Origin: UBA3263 sp964549975 | Lineage (GTDB): Bacteria; Bacteroidota; Bacteroidia; Bacteroidales; Muribaculaceae | NCBI GenBank assembly: GCA_964549975.1 | Contig: CAZJWM010000013.1 | Span: 1 to 28,743, forward strand | DNA: 28,743 nucleotides | Reading direction: 5' to 3' | In this document: positions 15,194 through 22,541 of the stretch, in pieces | Layout: every line of letters begins with the position of its first letter | How positions within the stretch are numbered: position 1 is the stretch's first letter | Position numbers and translations under genes: made by a program | The notes under the pieces: model-generated | Database searches by the model: none | What the model was told of the DNA's origin: nothing | The model's input: the letters and a program-made list of their open reading frames with translations, nothing else

Positions 15194-16404
15194 CCACCCA
15201 CGTTGCCGCCAATGGCTTGCGCATGGTGCACCGCTACGTGCCCGGACATACCGAGTTTTGCGGTGTGACGGCTCTGGCCGGTTCTCGCTTTGAACTCACT
15301 ACGGAGCAATATGGCCTGGCCCACTTTGTGGAGCACACCATCTTCAAGGGCACTCCGCGCCGCTCGCCGGCCTACGTGATTAACCGCATGGAGGCTGTAG
15401 GCGGCGAAATCAATGCTTTCACCACCAAAGAGGAGATTACGCTCTATTCGGCAATGCCTGCCGGAAATGTGCGCCGCGCCACGGAGCTGATGGCCGAATT
15501 GGTCATCGAATCCTCCTTTCCGCAACGCCCGGTTGACCGCGAGCGCGAGGTGATTGCCGACGAAATTGACTCATATCTCGACACCCCCTCGGAGGCCGTC
15601 TACGACCTCTTTGATGAGATGGCCTTTGCCGGTCATCCCATGGCCCACAATATTCTCGGCACGAAGGAGAGCGTGGCCGCAATCACGGCCGACAAGTGCA
15701 CGGAGTTTTTGCACACCCGTTTCTCCTCGCCCAACATGGTTTATTTCTACCTTGGGCCCACTCCGCCGAAGCAGGTATTTGCCATTGCTGAAAAGGCTTT
15801 TGCCATGTTGCCCACGGCGGCACCGACAGCCCCTGTGGAGCCCATGCGTCTGGCGCCTGCGCAGCAAAAGGTGATTGACCGCAATGCGCATCAGAGCCAC
15901 ACCGTCATGGCCGCCCCCATTCCGGGCATCACGTCGCCGGACCGCTATGTCACGGCGTTGGCTGTGAATATCCTCGGCGGCCCGGGCATGAACTCGTGGC
16001 TCAACGTGGCTCTGCGCGAGAAGCGCGGATTGGTCTATTCCGTGGATGCCTCAACCGCGCTCTTCACCGATGGCGGTATGATGAATATCTATTTCGGTTG
16101 CGACCACGAAGATCAAGCGCTCTGCGCAAAACTTTGCAGCGAACAATTGCAACGTCTGGCCGGCGACACCCTCCCGGTGGCAAAATTGGAGCAGTTTAAG
16201 CGTCAATATCTCGGACAAGTCACCCTTGGCCACGACAACAAAGAGAATGTGGCCATCTCCACCGGACGAGCTCTGCTTCATGGCTTGGATTTGCCCCGAT
16301 TTTCGCGCACGGTGGAGCTGATTAATGCCATCACTCCACAACAACTTCGTGCCGCTGCCGAACGTATGGCAGTGGCTCCGGAGCGTTCACTCACATTGTG
16401 CTAA
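15175..16404 (+). CDS. M16 (insulinase-type) zinc peptidase
   Basis: The 409-aa product has the inverted zinc motif HFVEH (H50, E53, H54) and the third ligand E130 in ADEIDSY, exactly 76 residues after H54 as in active M16B enzymes. The second-half substrate motif LREKRGLVYSV is present too, so one chain carries both halves. It resembles processing-peptidase-like enzymes of about 410 aa; the substrate is unknown. The start is a TTG at 15175 that overlaps ispG by 19 bases; it is the only plausible start before the conserved N-terminus VAANGLRMVH, since a stop codon lies upstream at 15151. Translation is probably coupled to ispG. No signal peptide is seen. Confidence 0.9.
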   Translation: METPELTTHVAANGLRMVHRYVPGHTEFCGVTALAGSRFELTTEQYGLAHFVEHTIFKGTPRRSPAYVINRMEAVGGEINAFTTKEEITLYSAMPAGNVRRATELMAELVIESSFPQRPVDREREVIADEIDSYLDTPSEAVYDLFDEMAFAGHPMAHNILGTKESVAAITADKCTEFLHTRFSSPNMVYFYLGPTPPKQVFAIAEKAFAMLPTAAPTAPVEPMRLAPAQQKVIDRNAHQSHTVMAAPIPGITSPDRYVTALAVNILGGPGMNSWLNVALREKRGLVYSVDASTALFTDGGMMNIYFGCDHEDQALCAKLCSEQLQRLAGDTLPVAKLEQFKRQYLGQVTLGHDNKENVAISTGRALLHGLDLPRFSRTVELINAITPQQLRAAAERMAVAPERSLTLC

Positions 16405-16418
16405 ATAAAAACTTTTGA

Positions 16419-17852
16419 TTAGGCTTCGGCCTGCGGCGTTGCACCCGACGACTTGCGGCGACGTGAGCGGCCGCGGCTACGGCGACGACGCCGGCGCGGT
16501 GCAGGTGCTTCCTCGCTTTTTTGCGCGGTGCTCTCCTCGGGTGTGTAGTCCGATGACGGGCGCTGAGGATTGGCGCAAGCCTTGTCGATATTGCTCTCCA
16601 GACGCGGACGTTCGCCGGAACTCTCCAGACGGAAACTGAACATGTCGGTGCCTTCGCTGATCATTTCGGTGGTGCGGCGGCGGATGCGTGTGATGCGTGC
16701 CTCGGGCATAGCGGCAGCTGTCATCAGTCCCAACACTTGGTTGAAGCGTCGTTGGTCGCCGCAATTGAATTGCAGACGACGCAGGGCCTTGTCGGTCATA
16801 TCCTCGCCGTAATCGCCCCACGAATCGGAATCGTGCAGACGGCGCATCATCATCACCACGTCGTCGATCACACCGCTTTCAAATTTGGCTGCGCGCAGAA
16901 TCTTTGCTGTCATGTCGGCGCCCACGATTTCGTGGCGTGGGAAGCGCACGCGGCCATATTTGTCCACAATGCGAGTGCGCACCTTGCCAATGTTGGCAAA
17001 CAGTGCGGCCATGCGTTGCGGCAGGTCGTGTCCGCCCAGATTTTCCACCCGTCGGAGCATCTCCATCGACTCTTCCCACACTGTGGTATCGTCGGGATTG
17101 GTGGTGCCAACCGTGTCCTGCATTTGCGGCAACATGTAGGGTAGGGCGCCGGTGGAGCGCAGCAGCTCCATCATGCGGGCCGGATGGGGGCCGGTGAGCA
17201 TCTTGCCCAGCTCGCTGCGCATACGTTCACGACTGACGATTTGCAGACGGTCAACGTGGCGCATCAATGCGTCAAACACCGGCTTATCAATCTCCCAATC
17301 GAAGCGCACCGAAAAACGCAGGCAGCGCAGGATGCGCACCGGGTCGTCCTCAAACGTCTCATCGGGGTCGAGGGGCGTGCGCAGGCGGCCGGCGCGAATG
17401 TCGGCTTCGCCCATGCCGGTGATGTCAACGGTCACGCCGTTGGTGATGTCGTAGTAGAGGGAGTTGACCGTGAAGTCGCGGCGCCAGCAGTCATCGTCGA
17501 TGCTGCCGAAGGCCACTTCCGGGCAACGAGAATTTTCGCGAGTGTATTGCTCCTTGCGTGTTTGAACAATCTCAATCTCCTCGTTGGGCCAACGGCGCAA
17601 GCTCAGACGGGCTGTTCCGAACTTCTTGAATAGGATGGGCGGCGTGACGGTGTGGTGATTGCGCTGGAGCCAGCGAGCAAATTTGATTCCACCGTTGGGT
17701 TGCGCCACCGCCAGGTCCAAGTCGTTGATTTCCAGTCCGAGCAAACGGTCGCGGCAACAACCACCGACGGCGTAAAGGGTACCTTCCCATTTGGTGCCGG
17801 CTATCAGTTGTCGCAGCCATTCAATGATTTGTGAGTATAGTTGACTGTTCAT
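16419..17852 (-). CDS. CCA-adding enzyme / poly(A) polymerase family nucleotidyltransferase
   Basis: The head domain has VGGCCRDRLLGLEINDLDLAV (residues 29-49; catalytic pair D44 and D46), RRDFTVNSLYYDI (124-136) and DPVRILRCLRF (170-180), then an RNA-binding stretch SRERMRSELGKML. This marks a class II tRNA nucleotidyltransferase or poly(A) polymerase. The HD domain that usually follows is present by shape, but the metal-binding residues are mostly lost (LFANIGK in place of LLHDIGK; EES where EHT is usual). H307 remains. The tail from about 400 is disordered and ends in an arginine-rich block (RRRRRRSRGRSRRRK, residues 453-467). The start ATG at 17852 is set by the promoter; the frame opens at 17972. 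CCA addition, poly(A) or another RNA tail are all possible. Confidence 0.82.
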   Translation of the reverse strand: MNSQLYSQIIEWLRQLIAGTKWEGTLYAVGGCCRDRLLGLEINDLDLAVAQPNGGIKFARWLQRNHHTVTPPILFKKFGTARLSLRRWPNEEIEIVQTRKEQYTRENSRCPEVAFGSIDDDCWRRDFTVNSLYYDITNGVTVDITGMGEADIRAGRLRTPLDPDETFEDDPVRILRCLRFSVRFDWEIDKPVFDALMRHVDRLQIVSRERMRSELGKMLTGPHPARMMELLRSTGALPYMLPQMQDTVGTTNPDDTTVWEESMEMLRRVENLGGHDLPQRMAALFANIGKVRTRIVDKYGRVRFPRHEIVGADMTAKILRAAKFESGVIDDVVMMMRRLHDSDSWGDYGEDMTDKALRRLQFNCGDQRRFNQVLGLMTAAAMPEARITRIRRRTTEMISEGTDMFSFRLESSGERPRLESNIDKACANPQRPSSDYTPEESTAQKSEEAPAPRRRRRRSRGRSRRRKSSGATPQAEA

Positions 17853-17871
17853 AAGGCTGGTAAGCTTAGTG

Positions 17872-17901
17872 CAAAGGTACGCATTTTTTGGCGTTCTACA
17901 A
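17872..17901 (-). promoter_or_regulatory. Promoter of the nucleotidyltransferase gene
   Basis: TTG (17899-17901), 19 bp, then TACCTTTG (17872-17879) on the minus strand, an exact -7 match. It lies 20 bp before the ATG at 17852 and so excludes the upstream start at 17972. Confidence 0.7.
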
Positions 17902-17977
17902 TGAAATTCTTCGGCTAACAGTGGGGGAAATTCTCCCACGCTTCTAGGCCAAAGCTGTTTATCATCCGACAAAGGAC

Positions 17978-18008
17978 AAAAAAAATTGACTGTCTCACGA
18001 CAATCAAT
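17978..18008 (-). terminator. Rho-independent terminator of the small RNA unit
   Basis: On the minus strand ATTGATTGTC-GTGA-GACAGTCAAT forms a 10-bp stem with one G-U pair (17985-18008), followed by eight T (17978-17985, the first belonging to the stem). Confidence 0.85.
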
Positions 18009-18043
18009 CTTAATTTAACCTTAAATCTAATACCATGAAAAAC
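17978..18043 (-). ncRNA. Candidate stand-alone small RNA, about 65 nt
   Basis: A complete small transcription unit lies between typA and the nucleotidyltransferase gene: a two-part promoter (18050-18080), about 35 nt of A/T-rich unpaired sequence containing GGTATTAGATTTAAGG, then a 10-bp hairpin with a GTGA loop and eight T. It is cut off from typA by that gene's own terminator and ends before the next promoter. The minus strand between has no ORF of note; the plus strand would only encode a 7-residue peptide (MKNTMQR). I do not recognise the family; Bacteroidales have many such intergenic RNAs, so this is an inference from promoter plus terminator. Confidence 0.55.
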
Positions 18044-18049
18044 ACTATG

Positions 18050-18080
18050 CAAAGGTAGCCACTTTTGTGGGTGTGACCAA
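18050..18080 (-). promoter_or_regulatory. Promoter of the small RNA unit
   Basis: TTG (18078-18080), 20 bp, TACCTTTG (18050-18057) on the minus strand. It points into the gap and is not followed by a start codon for any plausible gene before the terminator. Confidence 0.65.
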
Positions 18081-18091
18081 ACTTTGCGGTG

Positions 18092-18118
18092 TAAAAAGTG
18101 TTAATTTAACGCTTTTTA
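18092..18118 (-). terminator. Terminator overlapping the typA stop codon
   Basis: Arms TAAAAAGTGTTAA (18092-18104) and TTAACGCTTTTTA (18106-18118) pair almost completely, with one wobble or mismatch depending on strand. The stem includes the typA TAA. The U-rich right arm can act as the release tract. Confidence 0.6.
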
Positions 18119-19918
18119 TGCCTTACCGGCGCGTTTGCGCTCGAGTTCGTCAAGTATTATTTTACGCAGGCGGATGTGGTGAGGGGTCACCTCAACGTAT
18201 TCGTCGGCTTTGATATATTCAAGTGCTTCTTCCAAGGAGAAGACCACCGGCGGCACGATGCGGGCTTTGTCGTCGGCGCCGCTGGCACGCATGTTGGTGA
18301 GTTTCTTCGACTTGGTGACGTTGACCACGATGTCGTTGTCTTTGGCGTTTTCGCCCACAACCTGTCCGGCATACACCTCCTCTTGCGGGAAGATGAAGAA
18401 GCGGCCGCGGTCTTGCAGTTTGTCGATGGCGTAGGCAAATGCAGTGCCGGCCTCCATGGCTATGAGTGAGCCGTTGGTGCGGCGTTCGATTTCGCCTTTC
18501 CAGGGTTGATATTCCAGGAAGCGGTGGGCCATGATGGCCTCACCGGCACTGGCAGTGAGCACATTGTTGCGCAGACCGATGATGCCGCGTGAGGGGATGT
18601 GGAATTCCATGTGCACGCGGTCGGTGCCTTGGGCGTGCATGCTGATCATTTCGCCCTTGCGACGTGTCACCATGTCGATGATGCGGCTGGAATATTCTTC
18701 GGTGACGTTGATGGTGAGCAGTTCGATAGGCTCACACTTCTGTCCGTCGATTTCTTTGATGATTACCTGCGGTTGACCCACTTGCAGCTCGTAGCCTTCG
18801 CGACGCATCGTCTCGATCAAAACGCTCAAGTGGAGCACGCCACGGCCGTAGACCGACCACACGTCCTCGTGTTCGGCTTTCACCACACGCAGGGCCAGGT
18901 TGCGGTCGAGTTCGCGAGTGAGGCGGTCGCCAATGTGGCGCGAGGTGACAAACTTACCGTCTTTGCCGAAGAAGGGGCTGTCGTTGATGGTGAAGGTCAT
19001 CGACATTGTGGGCTCGTCGATGGCAATGCGGGGCAGAGCCTCCGGCTCGTTGAGGTCGGCAACGGTGTCGCCGATTTCAAAGTTTTCCAAGCCGACGATG
19101 GCGCAGATGTCGCCGCTGCTCACTTCTGTCACTTTTTTGCGGCCCATGCCTTCAAACACGTGGAGCTCCTTGATGCGCTGGCGCACGTTGGTGCCATCCT
19201 TTTTCATCAGCACTATGTCCATGCCTTCGCGCAGGGTGCCGCGGTGAACGCGGCCGATGGCGATACGGCCAACGTAGCTGCTGAAGTCGAGCGAGGTGAT
19301 GAGCATCTGCACGGGGCCTTCCAGCACCTGCGGTTCGGGAATATATTCAATGATGGCATCGAGCAGCGGCAGGATGTTGTCGGTGGGTTTCTGCCAGTCG
19401 GTGCTCATCCAGCCCTGTTTGGCCGAGCCGAAGATGGTGGGGAAGTCGAGCTGATCTTCGGTGGCATTGAGGCTGAACATCAAGTCGAACACCATCTCCT
19501 GCACCTCGTCGGGGCGGCAGTTGGGCTTGTCAACCTTGTTGACCACCACCACCGGCTTCAGACCGAGCTGAATGGCCTTCTCCAACACAAAGCGAGTTTG
19601 GGGCATCGGGCCTTCGAAGGCGTCGACGAGCAGCAAGCAGCCGTCGGCCATGTTGAGCACGCGCTCCACCTCGCCGCCGAAGTCGGCGTGTCCGGGGGTG
19701 TCAATGATGTTGATTTTGTAGTCTTTGTATTGTATCGAGACGTTCTTGGAGAGGATTGTGATACCGCGTTCGCGCTCCAAGTCGTTGTTGTCGAGGATTA
19801 GTTCGCCCGCGTCCTGATTGTCGCGAAACAGATGACCGGCCATAAGCATTTTGTCAACGACGGTGGTCTTGCCGTGGTCGACGTGAGCTATGATGGCAAT
19901 GTTTCTGATTTTCTGCAT
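18116..19918 (-). CDS. typA: Ribosome-associated GTPase TypA/BipA
   Basis: TypA is a translational GTPase of the EF-G/LepA group that binds 70S ribosomes and supports 50S assembly and stress adaptation. The 600-aa product has G1 AHVDHGKTT, switch I ERGITI, G3 DTPGHADFGG, G4 NKVDK and G5 GSAKQG, then domains II, III, V and the TypA-specific C-terminal domain (for example FSLEEALEYIKADEYVEVTP). Length is normal. The frame opens at a TTG (19927), but I take the ATG at 19918 (MQKIRNIAIIAHVDHGK), which fits the family and leaves about 26 nt of leader after the promoter. Confidence 0.96.
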   Translation of the reverse strand: MQKIRNIAIIAHVDHGKTTVVDKMLMAGHLFRDNQDAGELILDNNDLERERGITILSKNVSIQYKDYKINIIDTPGHADFGGEVERVLNMADGCLLLVDAFEGPMPQTRFVLEKAIQLGLKPVVVVNKVDKPNCRPDEVQEMVFDLMFSLNATEDQLDFPTIFGSAKQGWMSTDWQKPTDNILPLLDAIIEYIPEPQVLEGPVQMLITSLDFSSYVGRIAIGRVHRGTLREGMDIVLMKKDGTNVRQRIKELHVFEGMGRKKVTEVSSGDICAIVGLENFEIGDTVADLNEPEALPRIAIDEPTMSMTFTINDSPFFGKDGKFVTSRHIGDRLTRELDRNLALRVVKAEHEDVWSVYGRGVLHLSVLIETMRREGYELQVGQPQVIIKEIDGQKCEPIELLTINVTEEYSSRIIDMVTRRKGEMISMHAQGTDRVHMEFHIPSRGIIGLRNNVLTASAGEAIMAHRFLEYQPWKGEIERRTNGSLIAMEAGTAFAYAIDKLQDRGRFFIFPQEEVYAGQVVGENAKDNDIVVNVTKSKKLTNMRASGADDKARIVPPVVFSLEEALEYIKADEYVEVTPHHIRLRKIILDELERKRAGKA

Positions 19919-19951
19919 ATTTGTCAATTACTCTGTAACTTTTTCAGGGTG

Positions 19952-19982
19952 CAAAGTTACGAATAATTTCCGAGAAATTCAA
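19952..19982 (-). promoter_or_regulatory. Promoter of typA
   Basis: TTG (19980-19982), 20 bp, TAACTTTG (19952-19959) on the minus strand, an exact -7 match. It is back to back with the promoter of the divergent peptidase gene. Confidence 0.7.
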
Positions 19983-19985
19983 CGC

Positions 19986-20016
19986 TTTGCCAACTCATGG
20001 AAATTTCGTAACTTTG
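19986..20016 (+). promoter_or_regulatory. Promoter of the zinc metallopeptidase gene
   Basis: TTTG (19986-19989), 19 bp, TAACTTTG (20009-20016), matching both consensus elements fully. The ATG follows 30 bp later. Confidence 0.75.
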
Positions 20017-20046
20017 TATCTCCAAACAAACCAACAATATATAACT

Positions 20047-20916
20047 ATGAGAATGACGGGAAGACGCCTGAGCTCAAACGTTGACGACCGACGTGGCAGC
20101 TCCGGCACCAGAGTGGCAGGCATCGGCGGCGTGGCCGGTGTGATTATTGCCGTAGTGGTGACGCTGCTTTCGGGCGGCGACCTCACCGACGTGGCGCGCA
20201 ATTTGGGTATGATGGACACGAGCAGCATCGTGTCGTCAGACCCCAACTACACCCCCACGGAGCATGAACAGGAGTTGGCCACGTTTGCCTCGCAGGTGCT
20301 TGCCGGCACCGAGGATGTGTGGACCGCTGAGTTCAAGAAGATGGGCCTCACCTATGAACCCCCGAAACTGGTGATGTTCACCGGCAGCGTGCAGTCGGGC
20401 TGCGGCGGCGCCACCTCGCAAACCGGCCCGTTTTACTGTTCGGCCGATCAGACCGTCTATATCGACCTATCCTTTTTCGAGGAGATGGAAAATCAGATGA
20501 GCGCCGGCGGTGACTTTGCCTACGCCTACGTGATAGCCCATGAGGTGGGCCACCACGTGCAATATCTTCTCGGCGACCTGCAGGAAGCTCACGCCAAGAT
20601 GGCCAAGCTCTCCTCTTCGGAAGCCAACAAAATCAGTGTGCGCATTGAGCTGCAGGCCGACTTCTATGCCGGAGTGTGGGCCTATCACGACAATGAGATG
20701 TTTGGCTCGCTCGAAGACGGTGACATTGAAGAGGGCTTGAATGCCGCCTCGAAGATTGGCGACGACTATCTGCAAAAGCAGGCCCAAGGCTACGCCGTGC
20801 CCGAAACGTTCAATCACGGCCGTAGTGATCAGCGAGTTAAGTGGCTGAAGCTCGGCGCCACCACAGGCGACGTGAACCGCGGAGACACCTTCTCCCCGGC
20901 CTACGATTCGCTATAA
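20047..20916 (+). CDS. YpfJ/KPN_02809-type neutral zinc metallopeptidase
   Basis: The 289-aa protein has the HExxH zinc motif AHEVGHHVQ (H165, E166, H169), the upstream segment GCGGATSQTGPFYCSADQTVY and the downstream ELQADFYAGVWAYH, which provides the third ligand region; this set is diagnostic of the family. A short Arg/Gly-rich N-terminus is followed by one membrane helix (about residues 22-42), so the catalytic domain is probably anchored to the inner membrane and faces the periplasm. The ATG at 20047 follows the promoter; an open frame from 19987 would overlap it. The biological substrate is unknown in the family. Confidence 0.92.
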   Translation: MRMTGRRLSSNVDDRRGSSGTRVAGIGGVAGVIIAVVVTLLSGGDLTDVARNLGMMDTSSIVSSDPNYTPTEHEQELATFASQVLAGTEDVWTAEFKKMGLTYEPPKLVMFTGSVQSGCGGATSQTGPFYCSADQTVYIDLSFFEEMENQMSAGGDFAYAYVIAHEVGHHVQYLLGDLQEAHAKMAKLSSSEANKISVRIELQADFYAGVWAYHDNEMFGSLEDGDIEEGLNAASKIGDDYLQKQAQGYAVPETFNHGRSDQRVKWLKLGATTGDVNRGDTFSPAYDSL

Positions 20917-20938
20917 AACGCCCATCAATAGGATAAAA

Positions 20939-20983
20939 AGGAAATGTGTGGGAAAATCTCCCGCACATTTCCTTTGTTTTTTT
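20939..20983 (+). terminator. Rho-independent terminator after the zinc metallopeptidase
   Basis: A 15-bp stem with one G-U pair, arms 20939-20953 and 20959-20973, loop AAATC, followed by TTTGTTTTTTT. The -33 element of the next gene's promoter begins right after it. Confidence 0.9.
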
Positions 20984-20984
20984 G

Positions 20985-21015
20985 TTGCATTTGCTTGAAA
21001 AATGCATTATCTTTG
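20985..21015 (+). promoter_or_regulatory. Promoter of the orphan lipoprotein gene
   Basis: TTG (20985-20987), 20 bp, TATCTTTG (21008-21015), an exact -7 match. A leader of about 60 nt precedes the ATG at 21082. Confidence 0.6.
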
Positions 21016-21081
21016 CCGCACAAAAGTATTACCAATTATTTAAGAAGTATATCCTTACACAACATTTAATCCATATTTATT

Positions 21082-22350
21082 ATGGGCGCAAAGTATCCTG
21101 TATTGCGAAGCGTGATGTTCGCAATATTTCTGGGTTTCATGACAGTGTCATGCTCAGACGAACCTAATGCCGAAGACAAAGCCGCTAATCAAGTCGGCAC
21201 AACAGTCACCGAGAGCGGTGACAGCGACTACGACGACGTTGCCAACGACAAATCGTTCATTGAAGAAACCGCGACCGAGTTTCTCAATCAAGTTCAATCG
21301 GTCGACAAAGACGATGCGCTTCTCGCGCTGGCCAACGATTTCGTGGCCCACTATGGTAAGTATTGCTTGCCAAAGTCGATGAGAGGCAGCACCTACACGA
21401 AGCATCCCGCAGCACGCCTGATGCTTCAACTCCAAAGTTCTCTGAACAATGGTGACTTCTATGGCTTGAGCAGTGCCTACATGACATTCCTCTATGCCTA
21501 TCCCTTCTTCGCAGGCGAATGTGCACCTCAAGACGGCCACATTGCATGGGAGGTGGTCAAAGAATCGGCCAACTCCACACTCCGCTTCACCGACTCCAAC
21601 GGCGAACTCTGTGAAATTTGTGCCGAACCGTCAGCCCTCAAGACCGGCTATTCCATACCCGCCTCAATCCACATCACCATCAAGCAAGGCCTTGAAATCC
21701 TGGCCGAAGCTGACGTGACCTCCGACTTTGTCGAAGGCACAAAAGCCACTGTAGACGTCGACGTGAAAATCGGCTCACTTAACGTAGTCTCAAAGATATC
21801 AGCGCTCGACAATCTCACATCACACAACGTTGACGTTTTCGTTGGCTCCACCAAACTTGTTTCCTCTTCAGTGCAAAGCGAAGGCTCCAACTTGGCCAAC
21901 CGCTCACTGATGACCAGCATTCTGTCGCTTGAAAGCAAAGAGCGCCTCTACAGCCTCTTCACCGACGCCACCTCGTCGGTAGACCTCCTTGGCAACATGC
22001 AGTTTAAGTCGAAAATCGACGGCTCGATGCCCGCACTGGTGTCGGCACTCGACTTCGACCGCGACGAAGATGGCACGGCTCAAAACTATGCCACCGATGC
22101 TGCCTCAGTGGTCAACTCCATCGTGGTGACCGATCTCTACTACAAAGGCACCTCCCGCCTGCGCGGCAGCGTCACCTGGCTCCCCGTGGTGGGCACCCGC
22201 ACCAACTATTGGCATGTGCAGCCCATCATGACCTTCATGCGCGACCACAGCACATGTGAATACCTCAAGATTTTCAATAATAATTCGTTGGTTGACATTG
22301 AAACACTCTGGGATGATATGCTGGCTAGTTATGAGGCCTTATGGCATTGA
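21082..22350 (+). CDS. Lipoprotein of unknown function, probably surface-exposed
   Basis: I do not recognise this 422-aa protein. Residues 1-23 form a lipoprotein signal peptide with the lipobox TVSC (C24). The residues after the lipidated cysteine are SDE; a serine followed by acidic residues is the known lipoprotein export signal of Bacteroidota, which sends lipoproteins to the outer face of the outer membrane. The mature part starts with an acidic low-complexity linker, then a mainly helical region (about 55-150) and a Val/Thr/Ser-rich middle. There is no enzyme motif, repeat or second membrane segment. It is a single-gene unit with its own promoter and terminator. SusD and fimbrial families do not fit. 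Confidence 0.8.
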   Translation: MGAKYPVLRSVMFAIFLGFMTVSCSDEPNAEDKAANQVGTTVTESGDSDYDDVANDKSFIEETATEFLNQVQSVDKDDALLALANDFVAHYGKYCLPKSMRGSTYTKHPAARLMLQLQSSLNNGDFYGLSSAYMTFLYAYPFFAGECAPQDGHIAWEVVKESANSTLRFTDSNGELCEICAEPSALKTGYSIPASIHITIKQGLEILAEADVTSDFVEGTKATVDVDVKIGSLNVVSKISALDNLTSHNVDVFVGSTKLVSSSVQSEGSNLANRSLMTSILSLESKERLYSLFTDATSSVDLLGNMQFKSKIDGSMPALVSALDFDRDEDGTAQNYATDAASVVNSIVVTDLYYKGTSRLRGSVTWLPVVGTRTNYWHVQPIMTFMRDHSTCEYLKIFNNNSLVDIETLWDDMLASYEALWH

Positions 22351-22381
22351 TTCTGCGATTATTCCAAAACATGAAGTGCAT

Positions 22382-22412
22382 GAGGCGGCCCCACGGGTCG
22401 CCTCTTTTGTTT
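22382..22412 (+). terminator. Rho-independent terminator after the lipoprotein gene
   Basis: The stem GAGGCGGCC (22382-22390) pairs with GGTCGCCTC (22396-22404), with one G-U pair and a 5-nt loop, followed by TTTTGTTT. Confidence 0.85.
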
Positions 22413-22471
22413 AGGTTTGTTAATAGGGTGGTTTTTAGTCGGAAAAATTGGCATAAATGTCTAAAAAGTTT

Positions 22472-22500
22472 TAGCATATATGCTATAATTCATACCTTTG
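22472..22500 (+). promoter_or_regulatory. Promoter and palindromic operator candidate of the efflux operon
   Basis: TACCTTTG (22493-22500) is an exact -7 box 42 bp before the tolC-like ATG. Where a TTG would be expected there is only TTTTAG. The spacer instead holds TAGCATATATGCTA (22472-22485), a 14-bp perfect palindrome, well placed for a regulator that blocks or recruits RNA polymerase. Confidence 0.55.
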
Positions 22501-22541
22501 CAGATGAAATTAGATACGACAACAAATCATATTTCTTAAAG

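Noticed and set aside
17921..17939. Inverted repeat GTGGGGGAAATTCTCCCAC upstream of the nucleotidyltransferase
   Set aside because: Similar in look to the terminator near 20.95 kb, but it has almost no loop, no T-run and no gene to terminate. Two such GC-hairpins do not establish a repeat family.
18034..18057. Seven-residue plus-strand ORF MKNTMQR over the small RNA promoter
   Set aside because: Too short to support, no promoter was recognised on that strand, and its 3' end coincides with the minus-strand -7 box.
18599..19801. 400-residue open frame antisense to typA
   Set aside because: It mirrors the strongly conserved typA gene and shows only Val/His/Asp-rich shadow sequence.
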